From DATGUA01 sp035301545 (lineage in GTDB: Bacteria; Bacillota; Clostridia; Tissierellales; Tissierellaceae): a stretch of DNA of 46,382 nucleotides. Below the pieces are notes generated by a model. The model ran no database searches, had not been told where the DNA came from, and saw nothing but the letters and a program-made list of their open reading frames with translations. Positions 33,739-41,362 of this stretch are shown piece after piece (positions within the stretch are counted from its first letter, which is position 1; each line of letters opens with the position of its first letter). A program made the translations under genes and the position numbers. The stretch is from assembly GCA_035301545.1 (NCBI GenBank), contig DATGUA010000038.1, forward strand, positions 1 to 46,382, given 5' to 3'.

Positions 33739-34436
33739 TCAATCCTTTCTACTGGAGTTGGATTTGTATTTATTGATTGATTTTCAACCTTACCATTTCT
33801 TATTTCAATCATTTTATCTCCCATTGGAGCAATAGCAAGATTATGAGTAATTACTGCAACAGTCATTCCCATATCTTTTCCTGTATCTTGTAATAATTTT
33901 AATATAGATTTTCCAGTATTATAATCTAATGCTCCTGTTGGTTCATCACATAAAAGTAATTTAGGATTTTTTGCTAATGCTCTAGCTATAGCTACTCTTT
34001 GCTGTTCCCCACCAGATAATTGTGATGGAAAGTTATTTTTTCTATGACTTAGTCCTACAGCTTCTAAAACTTCTTTAGGATCTAAGGGATCTTTAGCTAT
34101 CTGTGTTGCTAATTCTAGATTTTCAATAGCTGTTAGATTTTGTACTAGATTATAAAATTGAAATACAAACCCTATATCGTGTCTTCTATACTTTATAAGC
34201 TCATTATTTGTAAAATCACTTATCTTATCATTATCCACCAAAATTTCCCCTGAAGTCGCAGTGTCCATTCCTCCTAAAATATTTAAGATTGTAGTTTTAC
34301 CAGCACCACTAGGACCTGCTATAATAACAAATTCACCTTGATCTATAAAGAAATCTGCTCCACTTAATGCTTCTATCTCTACCTCTCCCATTTGATATAT
34401 TTTCTTTACATTTTTAAATTCAATATATTTACTCAT
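33732..34436 (-). CDS. ABC transporter ATPase, LolD/MacB type
   Basis: The ATP-binding subunit of the adjacent permease, 234 residues. Walker A is AGPSGAGKTT, the Q-loop FVFQFYNLVQNLTAIENLELA, the signature LSGGEQQRVAIARA, Walker B LLLCDEPTGALD and H-loop VITHN. The sequence is characteristic of the LolD/MacB/FtsE group. Translation is coupled to the permease (overlapping stop and start). A promoter lies 50 bases upstream and an AAGGAGT ribosome binding site precedes the ATG. Confidence 0.95.
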   Translation of the reverse strand: MSKYIEFKNVKKIYQMGEVEIEALSGADFFIDQGEFVIIAGPSGAGKTTILNILGGMDTATSGEILVDNDKISDFTNNELIKYRRHDIGFVFQFYNLVQNLTAIENLELATQIAKDPLDPKEVLEAVGLSHRKNNFPSQLSGGEQQRVAIARALAKNPKLLLCDEPTGALDYNTGKSILKLLQDTGKDMGMTVAVITHNLAIAPMGDKMIEIRNGKVENQSINTNPTPVERIEW

Positions 34437-34479
34437 TATCTAAGTACTCCTTACCCAATTTATTTTTTTCTATACGTAG

Positions 34480-34507
34480 ATTATATCACCTCTACCATAT
34501 TTTACAA
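34480..34507 (-). promoter_or_regulatory. Promoter of the LolD/FtsX-type operon
   Basis: On the minus strand TTGTAA (34502-34507), 16 bases, TATAAT (34480-34485). The -35 lies close behind the terminator of the lipoprotein gene. Confidence 0.65.
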
Positions 34508-34512
34508 TAAAG

Positions 34513-34550
34513 CCAAAAAAAAGAGCTTGGAGAGTGCCCCAAGCCCTTTT
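34513..34550 (-). terminator. Terminator of the FMN-binding lipoprotein gene
   Basis: On the minus strand the stem GGGCTTGG/CCAAGCTC followed by a run of T (the A tract at 34515-34522 on the plus strand). It is more GC-rich than its surroundings. Confidence 0.85.
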
Positions 34551-34569
34551 AAAATAATTTATTTAGATA

Positions 34570-34974
34570 TTACTCATTTAATGCTTCTTCTGCTAACTTC
34601 TTAAATTGTTCAGAGCTACTTGTAGCTCCAGCAATTGCATCTATTTGATCTGGGTTTTGAGTGTTAATTAATGCTTCTTCTAATTGCTCATATGCATCTT
34701 CTGGCATTATCCCTGAAGAGTTATCCATATCTTCGGAGTATTCTTCATCTTCAGTTTTTTTATTTTCATTTTCATCTACTTCATCATAATTAACTTCTGT
34801 TATCTTACTATCTTCTACTTTAATATCTATAACACCTTTCCAACCATTATCATCTAAATCTGATTCCGCATTATAACTACCATCTTCATATGCTGTCTCA
34901 TCAGATTGTTGACAAGCTACTAATACAGATAAAGATAGTATTAATATTAAGCCTAAAGTCAATATCTTTTTCAT
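34570..34974 (-). CDS. FMN-binding-domain lipoprotein
   Basis: A small surface lipoprotein of 134 residues. Signal peptide and lipobox VLVACQQ place the lipidated Cys at 21. The mature protein is highly acidic. The motif DAIAGATSSSEQF near the C-terminus is the FMN-binding flavinylation motif (S/T-G-A-T; here A-G-A-T), and the preceding VIDIKVEDSKITEVNYDEVDE is the usual opening strand pair of that domain. Such proteins carry covalent FMN and act as extracellular redox carriers, as PplA does in extracellular electron transfer. It may share an ApbE flavin transferase with NqrB and NqrC. Monocistronic; ATG after AAGGAG. Confidence 0.8.
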   Translation of the reverse strand: MKKILTLGLILILSLSVLVACQQSDETAYEDGSYNAESDLDDNGWKGVIDIKVEDSKITEVNYDEVDENENKKTEDEEYSEDMDNSSGIMPEDAYEQLEEALINTQNPDQIDAIAGATSSSEQFKKLAEEALNE

Positions 34975-35041
34975 TTCTTACACTCCTTGTTAATATATTC
35001 TATACTTAGAATACCCATATCAAGGAATAAATAGTACAAAA

Positions 35042-35067
35042 AGATAAAAGGGAATTCCCTTTTATCT
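35042..35067. terminator. Terminator of the baeRF gene
   Basis: A perfect 13-base inverted repeat AGATAAAAGGGAA and its complement, followed on the minus strand by TTTTTG. Confidence 0.85.
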
Positions 35068-35069
35068 CT

Positions 35070-36218
35070 TTAATATCTATATATTGCTGCTAATCCAGTA
35101 TTACTTGGCATCCTCTCTTTTGGTAATACTACTACTTCTCCTTTATATTTAAATACTATCTCAGCTATATCATCTAGTAGATCATCTATTTCTGGATTTT
35201 CTATATCTCTTTTTACTAGTTCTCCATTATCTGGATCAATCTTTCCTGGGATTATTTTATCACTTTCAATTAAAAGTGTAGCAACTCTATTTTCTAATGT
35301 AGCTCTTCCTACTTCTACTACATCATCTGAACCTAAAGATTTAGATCTTTGAAAATTATATTCTTCAACTAATTTTTTAGTTCTTTCTAGATAAACTGGC
35401 TCTATTACTTTCCAGGCTTCTTCTCTGATTTGGTCTATAGATAAGGTCTCATAATCTTTTTTAATTCCCTTTTCTAATAGGTGATTATTATTACTAATAT
35501 TTCTAAATAAACCATGATGTTCGTCTAAAGCTGCTAAAATTAACGGTATCCCTTCAGGATTAGAGTAGTTGTCTAAAACAAATTTATCTACATATCTAAA
35601 GTATTTCTCTATTTCTTTATCTATTTCATCTTTTCTACTACCATGTCCATGAAACATAGCTGTTCCACCTGTTCCACCATATGAACCTTGAGATAGATAG
35701 GAATCAGGATGATCTTCTCCTAGAATTTTTTCTCTTGTTCTAAGAATATCCTTATCTAATTTAACTTCCTCAAAACCATAACGGTTTCCTTCATATAATG
35801 TGAATTTATCTCTATCTAAGCCTAATACATGATATCTATCAGCTGATTGGAAGTTTCGTAACAAGGGCTTTATATGAAAGCTATCTGAGACTACAGCTAA
35901 TTCCTTTACAGGCCTTTGTAGTCGGTATACTACACACTTATTCGGATTTGCTAATATAGCTAGTCCATCTTTTGAGTGATTCCAAAATGTTCTATTTTCT
36001 GCTATATCCTTAAAAGGTTGTATTAATTTCTCTATTTCTTCTTGGGAATATTTTTGTTTCAATGAATTTTTGATTTCTTGTATAAGATTATTAAATTTAA
36101 TCAAATCTTTCTTACTATTCATACTATGTCTTTCTGTTTTTTGATAAAGTGAAATAAAGGGCCCCCTATCCTCATAAATAATTTCATTTGGAAAGTCGTT
36201 TATAATTTCATATAACAT
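35070..36218 (-). CDS. Bacterial eRF1-like protein (baeRF family)
   Basis: A 382-residue protein resembling the bacterial archaeo-eukaryotic release-factor (baeRF) group, distant relatives of the eRF1/Vms1/pelota fold. Recognisable parts are the N-terminal domain with YEDRGPFISLYQKTERH and WNHSKDGLAILANPNKCVVYRL. A central segment reads RYHVLGLDRDKFTLYEGNRYGFEEV. A Gly/His-rich loop follows (GSYGGTGGTAMFHGHGSRKDEIDKEIEKYFRYVD), as is typical where eRF1 has GGQ. A C-terminal L7Ae-like part ends the protein. Related proteins are proposed to act on stalled ribosomes or peptidyl-tRNA; this is not proven here. The frame opens at 36236, but GGAGG lies inside it, so the ATG at 36218 is the start. 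Confidence 0.75.
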   Translation of the reverse strand: MLYEIINDFPNEIIYEDRGPFISLYQKTERHSMNSKKDLIKFNNLIQEIKNSLKQKYSQEEIEKLIQPFKDIAENRTFWNHSKDGLAILANPNKCVVYRLQRPVKELAVVSDSFHIKPLLRNFQSADRYHVLGLDRDKFTLYEGNRYGFEEVKLDKDILRTREKILGEDHPDSYLSQGSYGGTGGTAMFHGHGSRKDEIDKEIEKYFRYVDKFVLDNYSNPEGIPLILAALDEHHGLFRNISNNNHLLEKGIKKDYETLSIDQIREEAWKVIEPVYLERTKKLVEEYNFQRSKSLGSDDVVEVGRATLENRVATLLIESDKIIPGKIDPDNGELVKRDIENPEIDDLLDDIAEIVFKYKGEVVVLPKERMPSNTGLAAIYRY

Positions 36219-36314
36219 AATAATCCTCCATTTCATATTTGATAAAGAAAAAAATTCGTTTTTTCTTATATACCCAATAGTCTAGATTTTAAAAGGTTAT
36301 ATTTATTTAACTTC

Positions 36315-37064
36315 TTATATAAACTTACCAATTTTATTTACTGGTATAGGAAAGTTACTTTTAAATTCTTTATATTTATTTTCTTCTATCGAAATAATAG
36401 TACAAGTAGCAGGTCCAGCTGATTTTTTCAAATCTAGGATTTGATTTTCTTCTAATTTAAAATCAATATTATTAGTTCTAGCCATTTCTTTTAATTCATA
36501 TAATATTCCTTTAGATCCTACTGGTAAAATTTCTTTTATATATCTTTTTTCTTTTAAAGCCATTAGATTTTTTATATCTATTATTATATCCCCATTTTCT
36601 AATACTTCATTACCAACATTAGGTATTCCAACTACAGCTGCTACTAATCCAGGATATGTTTTAGGTTTTGTCCAATTACACTTATTTATAATTCCAATAA
36701 CAGTAATCCCTATCCCTGTTACAGATACTGGAAAATTCTCTTCTGTAGTTCCTGTAATCATATTATCTAAATCTAAATCATTACTTAAAGATTCCAAAAC
36801 ATTTCTTACACCTTTAATAACTTTCTTCCCAGTATCATTCATTTCTACAGACAAGGTATCTACTACGGTTATAGGTTTAGCGCCAAAAGCTAAAACTTCC
36901 ATTAAAGCAACCTTAGTCGTAAATTGACCTACAATTTCTGGATCAGTTTTTACTATATCATTTTCTTTATTTCCTATTCCTCCTGCAGAATCACATGATA
37001 TTACTAATATTTGATCCTTATTAATATCTATTAATCTTAAATCTCTATATTTTCTTATATTCAC
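36315..37064 (-). CDS. cblS: Alpha-ribazole kinase CblS
   Basis: A PurM/AIR-synthase-like kinase of 249 residues. Key features are SCDSAGGIGNKENDIVKTDPEIVGQFTTKVALMEVLAFGAKPITVVDTLSVEM, the metal/ATP-binding half of the fold, then VTGIGITVIGI and VAAVVGIPNVGNEV. The C-terminal part carries SAGPATC. In Firmicutes such a protein beside a CblT-like transporter phosphorylates alpha-ribazole for assembly of the cobamide lower loop. The neighbour is such a transporter, nine bases upstream. The start is GTG at 37064, after AAGGTGA. SelD is also PurM-like, but its N-terminal Cys/Sec-Gly-x-x-x-Lys loop is absent here. Confidence 0.8.
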   Translation of the reverse strand: MNIRKYRDLRLIDINKDQILVISCDSAGGIGNKENDIVKTDPEIVGQFTTKVALMEVLAFGAKPITVVDTLSVEMNDTGKKVIKGVRNVLESLSNDLDLDNMITGTTEENFPVSVTGIGITVIGIINKCNWTKPKTYPGLVAAVVGIPNVGNEVLENGDIIIDIKNLMALKEKRYIKEILPVGSKGILYELKEMARTNNIDFKLEENQILDLKKSAGPATCTIISIEENKYKEFKSNFPIPVNKIGKFI

Positions 37065-37073
37065 TTAATCACC

Positions 37074-37568
37074 TTAAAAATTTGATTTTTTTATTACCTT
37101 ATATATTATAACTGCTAAAATAACATTTACTGCAGAAGCTATAGTTAATGGCAGAGCCATAGCATATATAAAGCCAGTTCCACTTAGTGGTAATCCTATC
37201 CATACAGTAATAGGGGCTAATATTAATGTGGCTCCTATACCATTTAAAATAATTGCTATTATAGAAGCAATTATCCCATTTACATTTTTATATATTAGCC
37301 CAAATATATAAATAAATACTGCCATTTGTAGTGTTATAATTAAATGTATAGGCAATGTTAATGGGAATCCACTGGTAAGTGAGGTTAATAAGTGCCCAAT
37401 CCCTCCTACTAATGCTCCTGATAAAGGATCTAAATATAATGCTGCAAAAAATCCTGGCATTGAATCTAAAGCTATTGTTCCTTGAATTTTTATTAAAGAC
37501 CCTATAAAAGATATTGCTATTAATGTAGCTATGTATACTAATTCTACTGTTTTATTCTTTGATTTCAT
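37074..37568 (-). CDS. cblT: Alpha-ribazole transporter CblT (ECF S-component-like)
   Basis: A hydrophobic protein of 164 residues with five or six helices. The N-terminal VELVYIATLIAISFIGSLIKI and the sequence PGFFAALYLDPLSGALVGGIGHLLTSLTSGFPLTLP are typical of ECF-type substrate-binding components. Paired with cblS it is expected to take up alpha-ribazole. Its ATG overlaps the last in-frame stop of the decayed HesB-like gene (TAATG), suggesting that cblT was once translationally coupled to it; GGAGGAAGG provides the ribosome binding site. No cobalamin riboswitch box was found upstream. Confidence 0.8.
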   Translation of the reverse strand: MKSKNKTVELVYIATLIAISFIGSLIKIQGTIALDSMPGFFAALYLDPLSGALVGGIGHLLTSLTSGFPLTLPIHLIITLQMAVFIYIFGLIYKNVNGIIASIIAIILNGIGATLILAPITVWIGLPLSGTGFIYAMALPLTIASAVNVILAVIIYKVIKKSNF

Positions 37569-37852
37569 TATCCTTCCTCCGATCTTAGTTTACTAGCATA
37601 AAATCCTTCTCTCATAAAATTGTTACCATGTTTTATTTCTATACAATCATAATCTTATAACATATCTTTTTTATTCCTATCTTACTATCCACCTATATTA
37701 TATACTTGATATTTCTCACTTATTTCCTCCTGAAATTCCATTTGAATCCCTGCCATTCATCTAAATCCTCCAAAGCAAATTTTTATATGTTTACCTTCTA
37801 ATTTCTTTTCTTTAAATTTTTCTTTTGCAAATTCACTTACTACTACCTCCAT
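37568..37852 (-). pseudogene. Decayed HesB/IscA-like selenoprotein gene
   Basis: A 95-codon frame begins at the ATG at 37852, seven bases after GAGGTGA. It reads VVVSEFAKEKFKEK, then HIKICFGGFR-TGA-MAGIQMEF, where TGA is codon 32 (37757-37759). The context matches A-type Fe-S carrier (HesB/IscA) proteins: the first conserved Cys of the GC-x-G-x-x-Y-x-x-x-F region is replaced by Sec, as known in HesB-like selenoproteins. After residue 55 come TAG and TAA (codons 56, 57) and TAA (codon 66). Beyond these the same frame still reads DYDCIEIKHGNNFMREGFYA, resembling the C-terminal HesB strands (I-D-x-x-x-x-x-x-G-x-G-F). So it is a full-length gene killed by point mutations. It sits beside the suf operon, in divergent orientation. 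A 55-residue product remains possible. Confidence 0.72.
37722..37736 (-). promoter_or_regulatory. SECIS-like hairpin in the HesB-like pseudogene
   Basis: On the minus strand ATTTC (37736-37732) pairs with GAAAT (37726-37722) around AGGAG; the loop starts 26 bases after the TGA and its second base is G. The stem is short, so this is a weaker SECIS candidate than those at 23.1 and 23.4 kb. Confidence 0.5.
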
Positions 37853-38012
37853 TTTTTCACCTCATATTTTTAATTATTAAAGATTTCCTATTATAATCTT
37901 ATCATATTAACAAATTCTTTACATGATTAATATCCATATATGACTAGTCTATTAATTCATATATATATTTTTTCTGTTCTATTTTTTAAAAGTTTTAAGA
38001 AGCAATTCCCAG

Positions 38013-38041
38013 TTGACTTCTGGGGATTTATCTGTTAATAT
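38013..38041 (+). promoter_or_regulatory. suf operon promoter
   Basis: TTGACT (38013-38018), 17 bases, TAATAT (38036-38041), about 60 bases before sufC. Strong match. Confidence 0.8.
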
Positions 38042-38053
38042 AACAGGTGTTAA

Positions 38054-38068
38054 TGATAAACGTTATCA
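38054..38068. promoter_or_regulatory. Fur-box-like operator
   Basis: TGATAA-ACG-TTATCA agrees with the 7-1-7 Fur heptamer model (TGATAAT-N-ATTATCA) at all but the two bases flanking the centre. It lies just after the expected transcription start of the suf operon, so binding would repress it. A different Fur-family or Rrf2-type regulator is possible. Confidence 0.72.
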
Positions 38069-38100
38069 ATTAAACAAAGACTATTAAAGGAGGCTTTTTT

Positions 38101-38856
38101 ATGTCGAATAATTTGCTAAATATAGAGAATTTAAAAGTCCATACTAAGGATATAGAAATCTTAAAGGGTTTGGATTTAAATATTAATGAAGGAGAACTTC
38201 ATATTATTATGGGACCTAATGGTAGTGGTAAATCTACTCTTGCCCATACTATTATGGGACATCCTGATTATGAAATTTCAAATGGTAGCATTAAATTTGA
38301 AGGAGAATCTATTAATGACTTAAATACAGATGAAAGAGCTAAAATGGGAATATTTCTATCTTTCCAATATCCAGAGGAAATTTCAGGAGTTACAGTAGAA
38401 AATTTCTTACGTACTGCAAAGACCTCTATCTCTGGAGAAAACCAAGGTATTTTAGCCTTTAGAAAAACCCTAAAAGAAGAGATGAAACAACTAGAAATGA
38501 AAGAAGAATTTGCATCTAGATATTTAAACTTTGGATTTTCCGGTGGAGAGAAAAAGAAAAATGAAATATTACAAATGTCTATTTTAGATCCTAAATTAGC
38601 AATACTTGATGAGACAGATTCTGGTCTAGACGTAGATGCTATAAAAATAGTTGCTGAAGGAGTAAAAAGAATTAAAGATGGTAAAAAGTCTATTTTAGTA
38701 ATCACCCATTATGACAAATTATTAGATTATCTAGAGCCAGATTATATCCATGTGTTATTTGATGGAAAAATTGTTAAAACAGGTGGAATGGAATTAGCTA
38801 ATGAAATCAACGAAAAAGGTTATGAGAATATTAAAAAAGAAGCTTTAAACAAATAG
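38101..38856 (+). CDS. sufC: Fe-S cluster assembly ATPase SufC
   Basis: A cytoplasmic ABC-type ATPase of 251 residues that powers the SufBCD scaffold. Walker A is GPNGSGKST, the signature FSGGEKKKNEI is the SufC version, and Walker B is LAILDETDSGLDVDA, where the unusual D-E-T-D is diagnostic. It is the first gene of the operon, under the promoter and Fur-like box, with AAAGGAGG before the ATG. Confidence 0.97.
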   Translation: MSNNLLNIENLKVHTKDIEILKGLDLNINEGELHIIMGPNGSGKSTLAHTIMGHPDYEISNGSIKFEGESINDLNTDERAKMGIFLSFQYPEEISGVTVENFLRTAKTSISGENQGILAFRKTLKEEMKQLEMKEEFASRYLNFGFSGGEKKKNEILQMSILDPKLAILDETDSGLDVDAIKIVAEGVKRIKDGKKSILVITHYDKLLDYLEPDYIHVLFDGKIVKTGGMELANEINEKGYENIKKEALNK

Positions 38857-38868
38857 GGGTGAATAAGA

Positions 38869-40275
38869 ATGAGTAAGAAAAAAACATATATTGCTGATAT
38901 AAATAGAGATATTTATGACATTAAAGATGAATTTACTTACAAACATAAGACAGATGCAGGGCTAACTCCTGAAATTATAAAAGAAATTTCAGCAAGAAAA
39001 AATGAACCACAATGGATGACTGATTTTAGATTAAAATCTTTAAAAATTTATAATAGTATGCCTGTACCTGAATGGGGTCCAGATTTATCTGAGCTTGATT
39101 TAGATGAAATAATAACATATATTGACCCAAATGCAACAATGGAAAGTGATTGGGATGATGTACCAAGCTATATAAAAGATACTTTTGATAGACTTGGATT
39201 ACCTAAAGCTGAACAAGAATCCTTGGCTGGGGTAGGTGCTCAATATGATTCTGAGGTAGTATATCATAATATTAGGCAAGAATTAGTAGATCAAGGTGTA
39301 GTATATATGGATATTGAAGATGCCTTAGTAGAGTATGAAGATATAGTTAAAGAATACTTTATGACATTAATTCCACCTACAGATCATAAGTATGCAGCAC
39401 TTCATGGGGCTGTTTGGTCTGGTGGTTCCTTTGTTTACGTTCCAAAAGGTGTAGATGTAGATATTCCTTTACAATCTTATTTTAGGCTAAATGCTCCTGG
39501 TGCTGGACAATTTGAACATACTTTAATCATAGTTGAAGAAGGTTCACAATTACATTTTATAGAGGGATGTTCTGCACCATTATATAAGGTAAACAATCTT
39601 CATGCTGGTTGTGTAGAACTTTTCATAAAGGATAATGCAAATTTAAAATATAGTACTATAGAAAATTGGTCTAGAAATATGTACAATCTAAATACTAAAA
39701 AAGCAATTGTAGGAAAAAACAGTACTATCGAATGGATCTCTGGTTCTTTTGGCTCTAGAGTTTCTATGTTATATCCTACTAGCGTTTTAAAAGGTGAAGG
39801 TGCAAGATCTGAATTTACAGGAGTTACATTTGCATCTACTGGTCAACATTTAGATACTGGCACAAAAGTAATACATGCAGCACCTCATACCACTTCTACT
39901 GTTAATTCAAAATCTATATCTAAAAATGGAGGGTATGCATTCTATCGTGGCCTTTTAAAAGTAACACCAGAAGCTTATGGAAGTAAATCTACAGTAGACT
40001 GTGAGTCTCTAATGTTAGATGATGAATCACCATCTGATACTCTTCCAATTATTGAATTAGATAATGATAATATAGATATAGGTCATGAGGCTAAGATAGG
40101 CAGAATTAGTGATGAAGCTATCTATTATCTTATGAGTAGAGGTATTGACGAGGATGAAGCTAAAGCTATGATAGTACGTGGATTTGTAGAACCTGTTACT
40201 AAAGAACTTCCTTTAGAATATGCTGTAGAACTAAATAACTTAATCAGTATAGAACTAGAAGGCTCAATTGGATAA
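38869..40275 (+). CDS. sufB: Fe-S cluster assembly scaffold SufB
   Basis: A scaffold subunit of 468 residues. It starts with an amphipathic helical region (residues 1-130) and continues as a right-handed beta helix. Conserved blocks include YDSEVVYHNIRQEL, HGAVWSGGSFVYVPKGV, HFIEGCSAP with the conserved Cys, YSTIENWSRNMYNLNTKKA and ISDEAIYYLMSRGIDEDEAKAMIVRGFVEP. With SufC and SufD it assembles nascent clusters. It follows sufC by 12 bases; the ribosome binding site is AGGGGTG. Confidence 0.97.
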   Translation: MSKKKTYIADINRDIYDIKDEFTYKHKTDAGLTPEIIKEISARKNEPQWMTDFRLKSLKIYNSMPVPEWGPDLSELDLDEIITYIDPNATMESDWDDVPSYIKDTFDRLGLPKAEQESLAGVGAQYDSEVVYHNIRQELVDQGVVYMDIEDALVEYEDIVKEYFMTLIPPTDHKYAALHGAVWSGGSFVYVPKGVDVDIPLQSYFRLNAPGAGQFEHTLIIVEEGSQLHFIEGCSAPLYKVNNLHAGCVELFIKDNANLKYSTIENWSRNMYNLNTKKAIVGKNSTIEWISGSFGSRVSMLYPTSVLKGEGARSEFTGVTFASTGQHLDTGTKVIHAAPHTTSTVNSKSISKNGGYAFYRGLLKVTPEAYGSKSTVDCESLMLDDESPSDTLPIIELDNDNIDIGHEAKIGRISDEAIYYLMSRGIDEDEAKAMIVRGFVEPVTKELPLEYAVELNNLISIELEGSIG

Positions 40276-40285
40276 GGGGGATAAT

Positions 40286-41362
40286 ATGATTAAGATACCA
40301 AATTGGAAAAGAATTAGTTTAGATAAATTAGAATTCCCTGAAGTTGCTGATTATACTAAAGAATATATTAATTTAGATAAACAGCTACCTACAGGAGTAG
40401 AACTAAACAGAATTACAGATAAAGAAAAGAAGTCTTTTACAGACTATTTAAATAAAGATAATATTCATGGAGTTGGCAAAGCTTTTGTCTCCTTTGTAGA
40501 TAAATCTTATAATAGTGGAATAAGTTTATATCTGCCTGAAGATAGTAAAATAGACGAACCTATACGACTTGATTTTAAAATGAATAAGGAAAACCCAAAT
40601 CTTATTGATCAAAATATTATAGTAGCCGAATCTAATAGTGAAGTTACTCTCATATTTGATTATAGTACAGAGGATAATATTAAAGCATTTCATAATGGAA
40701 TTACAAGAGTATATGCTAAAGAAAATTCAGTTATTAATATAGTTAAAGTTCAAAGATTAAATGATATCTCTAATAGTTTTGACTCTAATGTTGCTTTTGT
40801 TGAAGGTCATGGAGAAGTTAATTGGATATCTGTAGAATTAGGTAGCAGTATTAGTGGTGCTAGTTATACTACTTATTTAAATGATGATGCTAGTGAAAGT
40901 AATCTAGAGTCAATTTATTTAGGTGATGGTAATCGTAATATGGATTTAGAATATACTGTGATTCTTAAAGGGCGCCATAGCATAGGTAATATTGAAACTC
41001 ACGGTGTTCTAATGGATCAATCTAAAAAAGTATTTAGAGGGAATCTTGATTTTAAACGAGGTGCAAAATCTTCTAAAGGTTCAGAAGAAGAATTTACTAT
41101 ATTAATGGATTCTACAGTAGTATCTCATTCAATACCTGCATTATTATGTGATGAAGATAATGTTGAAGGTCATCATGCTGCTAGTGCAGGACAAATCGAT
41201 GATAATCAATTGTTTTATCTTATGAGTAGAGGTTTAAGTGAAAGAGAATCTAAAAAATTAATCGTAGAAGCATCTTTTAGTCCTATAATTGATCAGATAC
41301 CTTCTAAGGAATTAAGAGATATAATAAATAATGAAGTAGATAGGAGACTTATGAATGCATAA
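40286..41362 (+). CDS. sufD: Fe-S cluster assembly protein SufD
   Basis: The SufB paralogue of the SufBC2D complex, 358 residues. The conserved C-terminal block is VEGHHAASAGQIDDNQLFYLMSRGLSERESKKLIVEASF, including the His-His-x-x-x-x-G motif. The frame extends to a TTG at 40268, but AAGGGGG lies before the ATG at 40286, which also fits the family N-terminus IPNWKRI. It is shorter than the E. coli protein, as usual for Firmicutes. Overlaps sufS by eight bases. Confidence 0.95.
   Translation: MIKIPNWKRISLDKLEFPEVADYTKEYINLDKQLPTGVELNRITDKEKKSFTDYLNKDNIHGVGKAFVSFVDKSYNSGISLYLPEDSKIDEPIRLDFKMNKENPNLIDQNIIVAESNSEVTLIFDYSTEDNIKAFHNGITRVYAKENSVINIVKVQRLNDISNSFDSNVAFVEGHGEVNWISVELGSSISGASYTTYLNDDASESNLESIYLGDGNRNMDLEYTVILKGRHSIGNIETHGVLMDQSKKVFRGNLDFKRGAKSSKGSEEEFTILMDSTVVSHSIPALLCDEDNVEGHHAASAGQIDDNQLFYLMSRGLSERESKKLIVEASFSPIIDQIPSKELRDIINNEVDRRLMNA

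Larger units (their letters stand above)
37853..38100. other. Divergent region between the HesB-like pseudogene and suf
   Basis: The minus strand has a TATAAT (37890-37895) that could be the -10 of the pseudogene-cblT-cblS unit, with a poor -35. The plus strand holds the suf promoter and Fur-like box annotated separately, and AAAGGAGG (38087-38094) as sufC ribosome binding site. Confidence 0.5.

Noticed and set aside
36315..37064. SelD (selenophosphate synthetase)
   Set aside because: The protein is PurM-like and lies near a Sec-type gene, but it lacks the N-terminal Cys/Sec-Gly-x-x-x-Lys loop and is paired with a CblT-like transporter.
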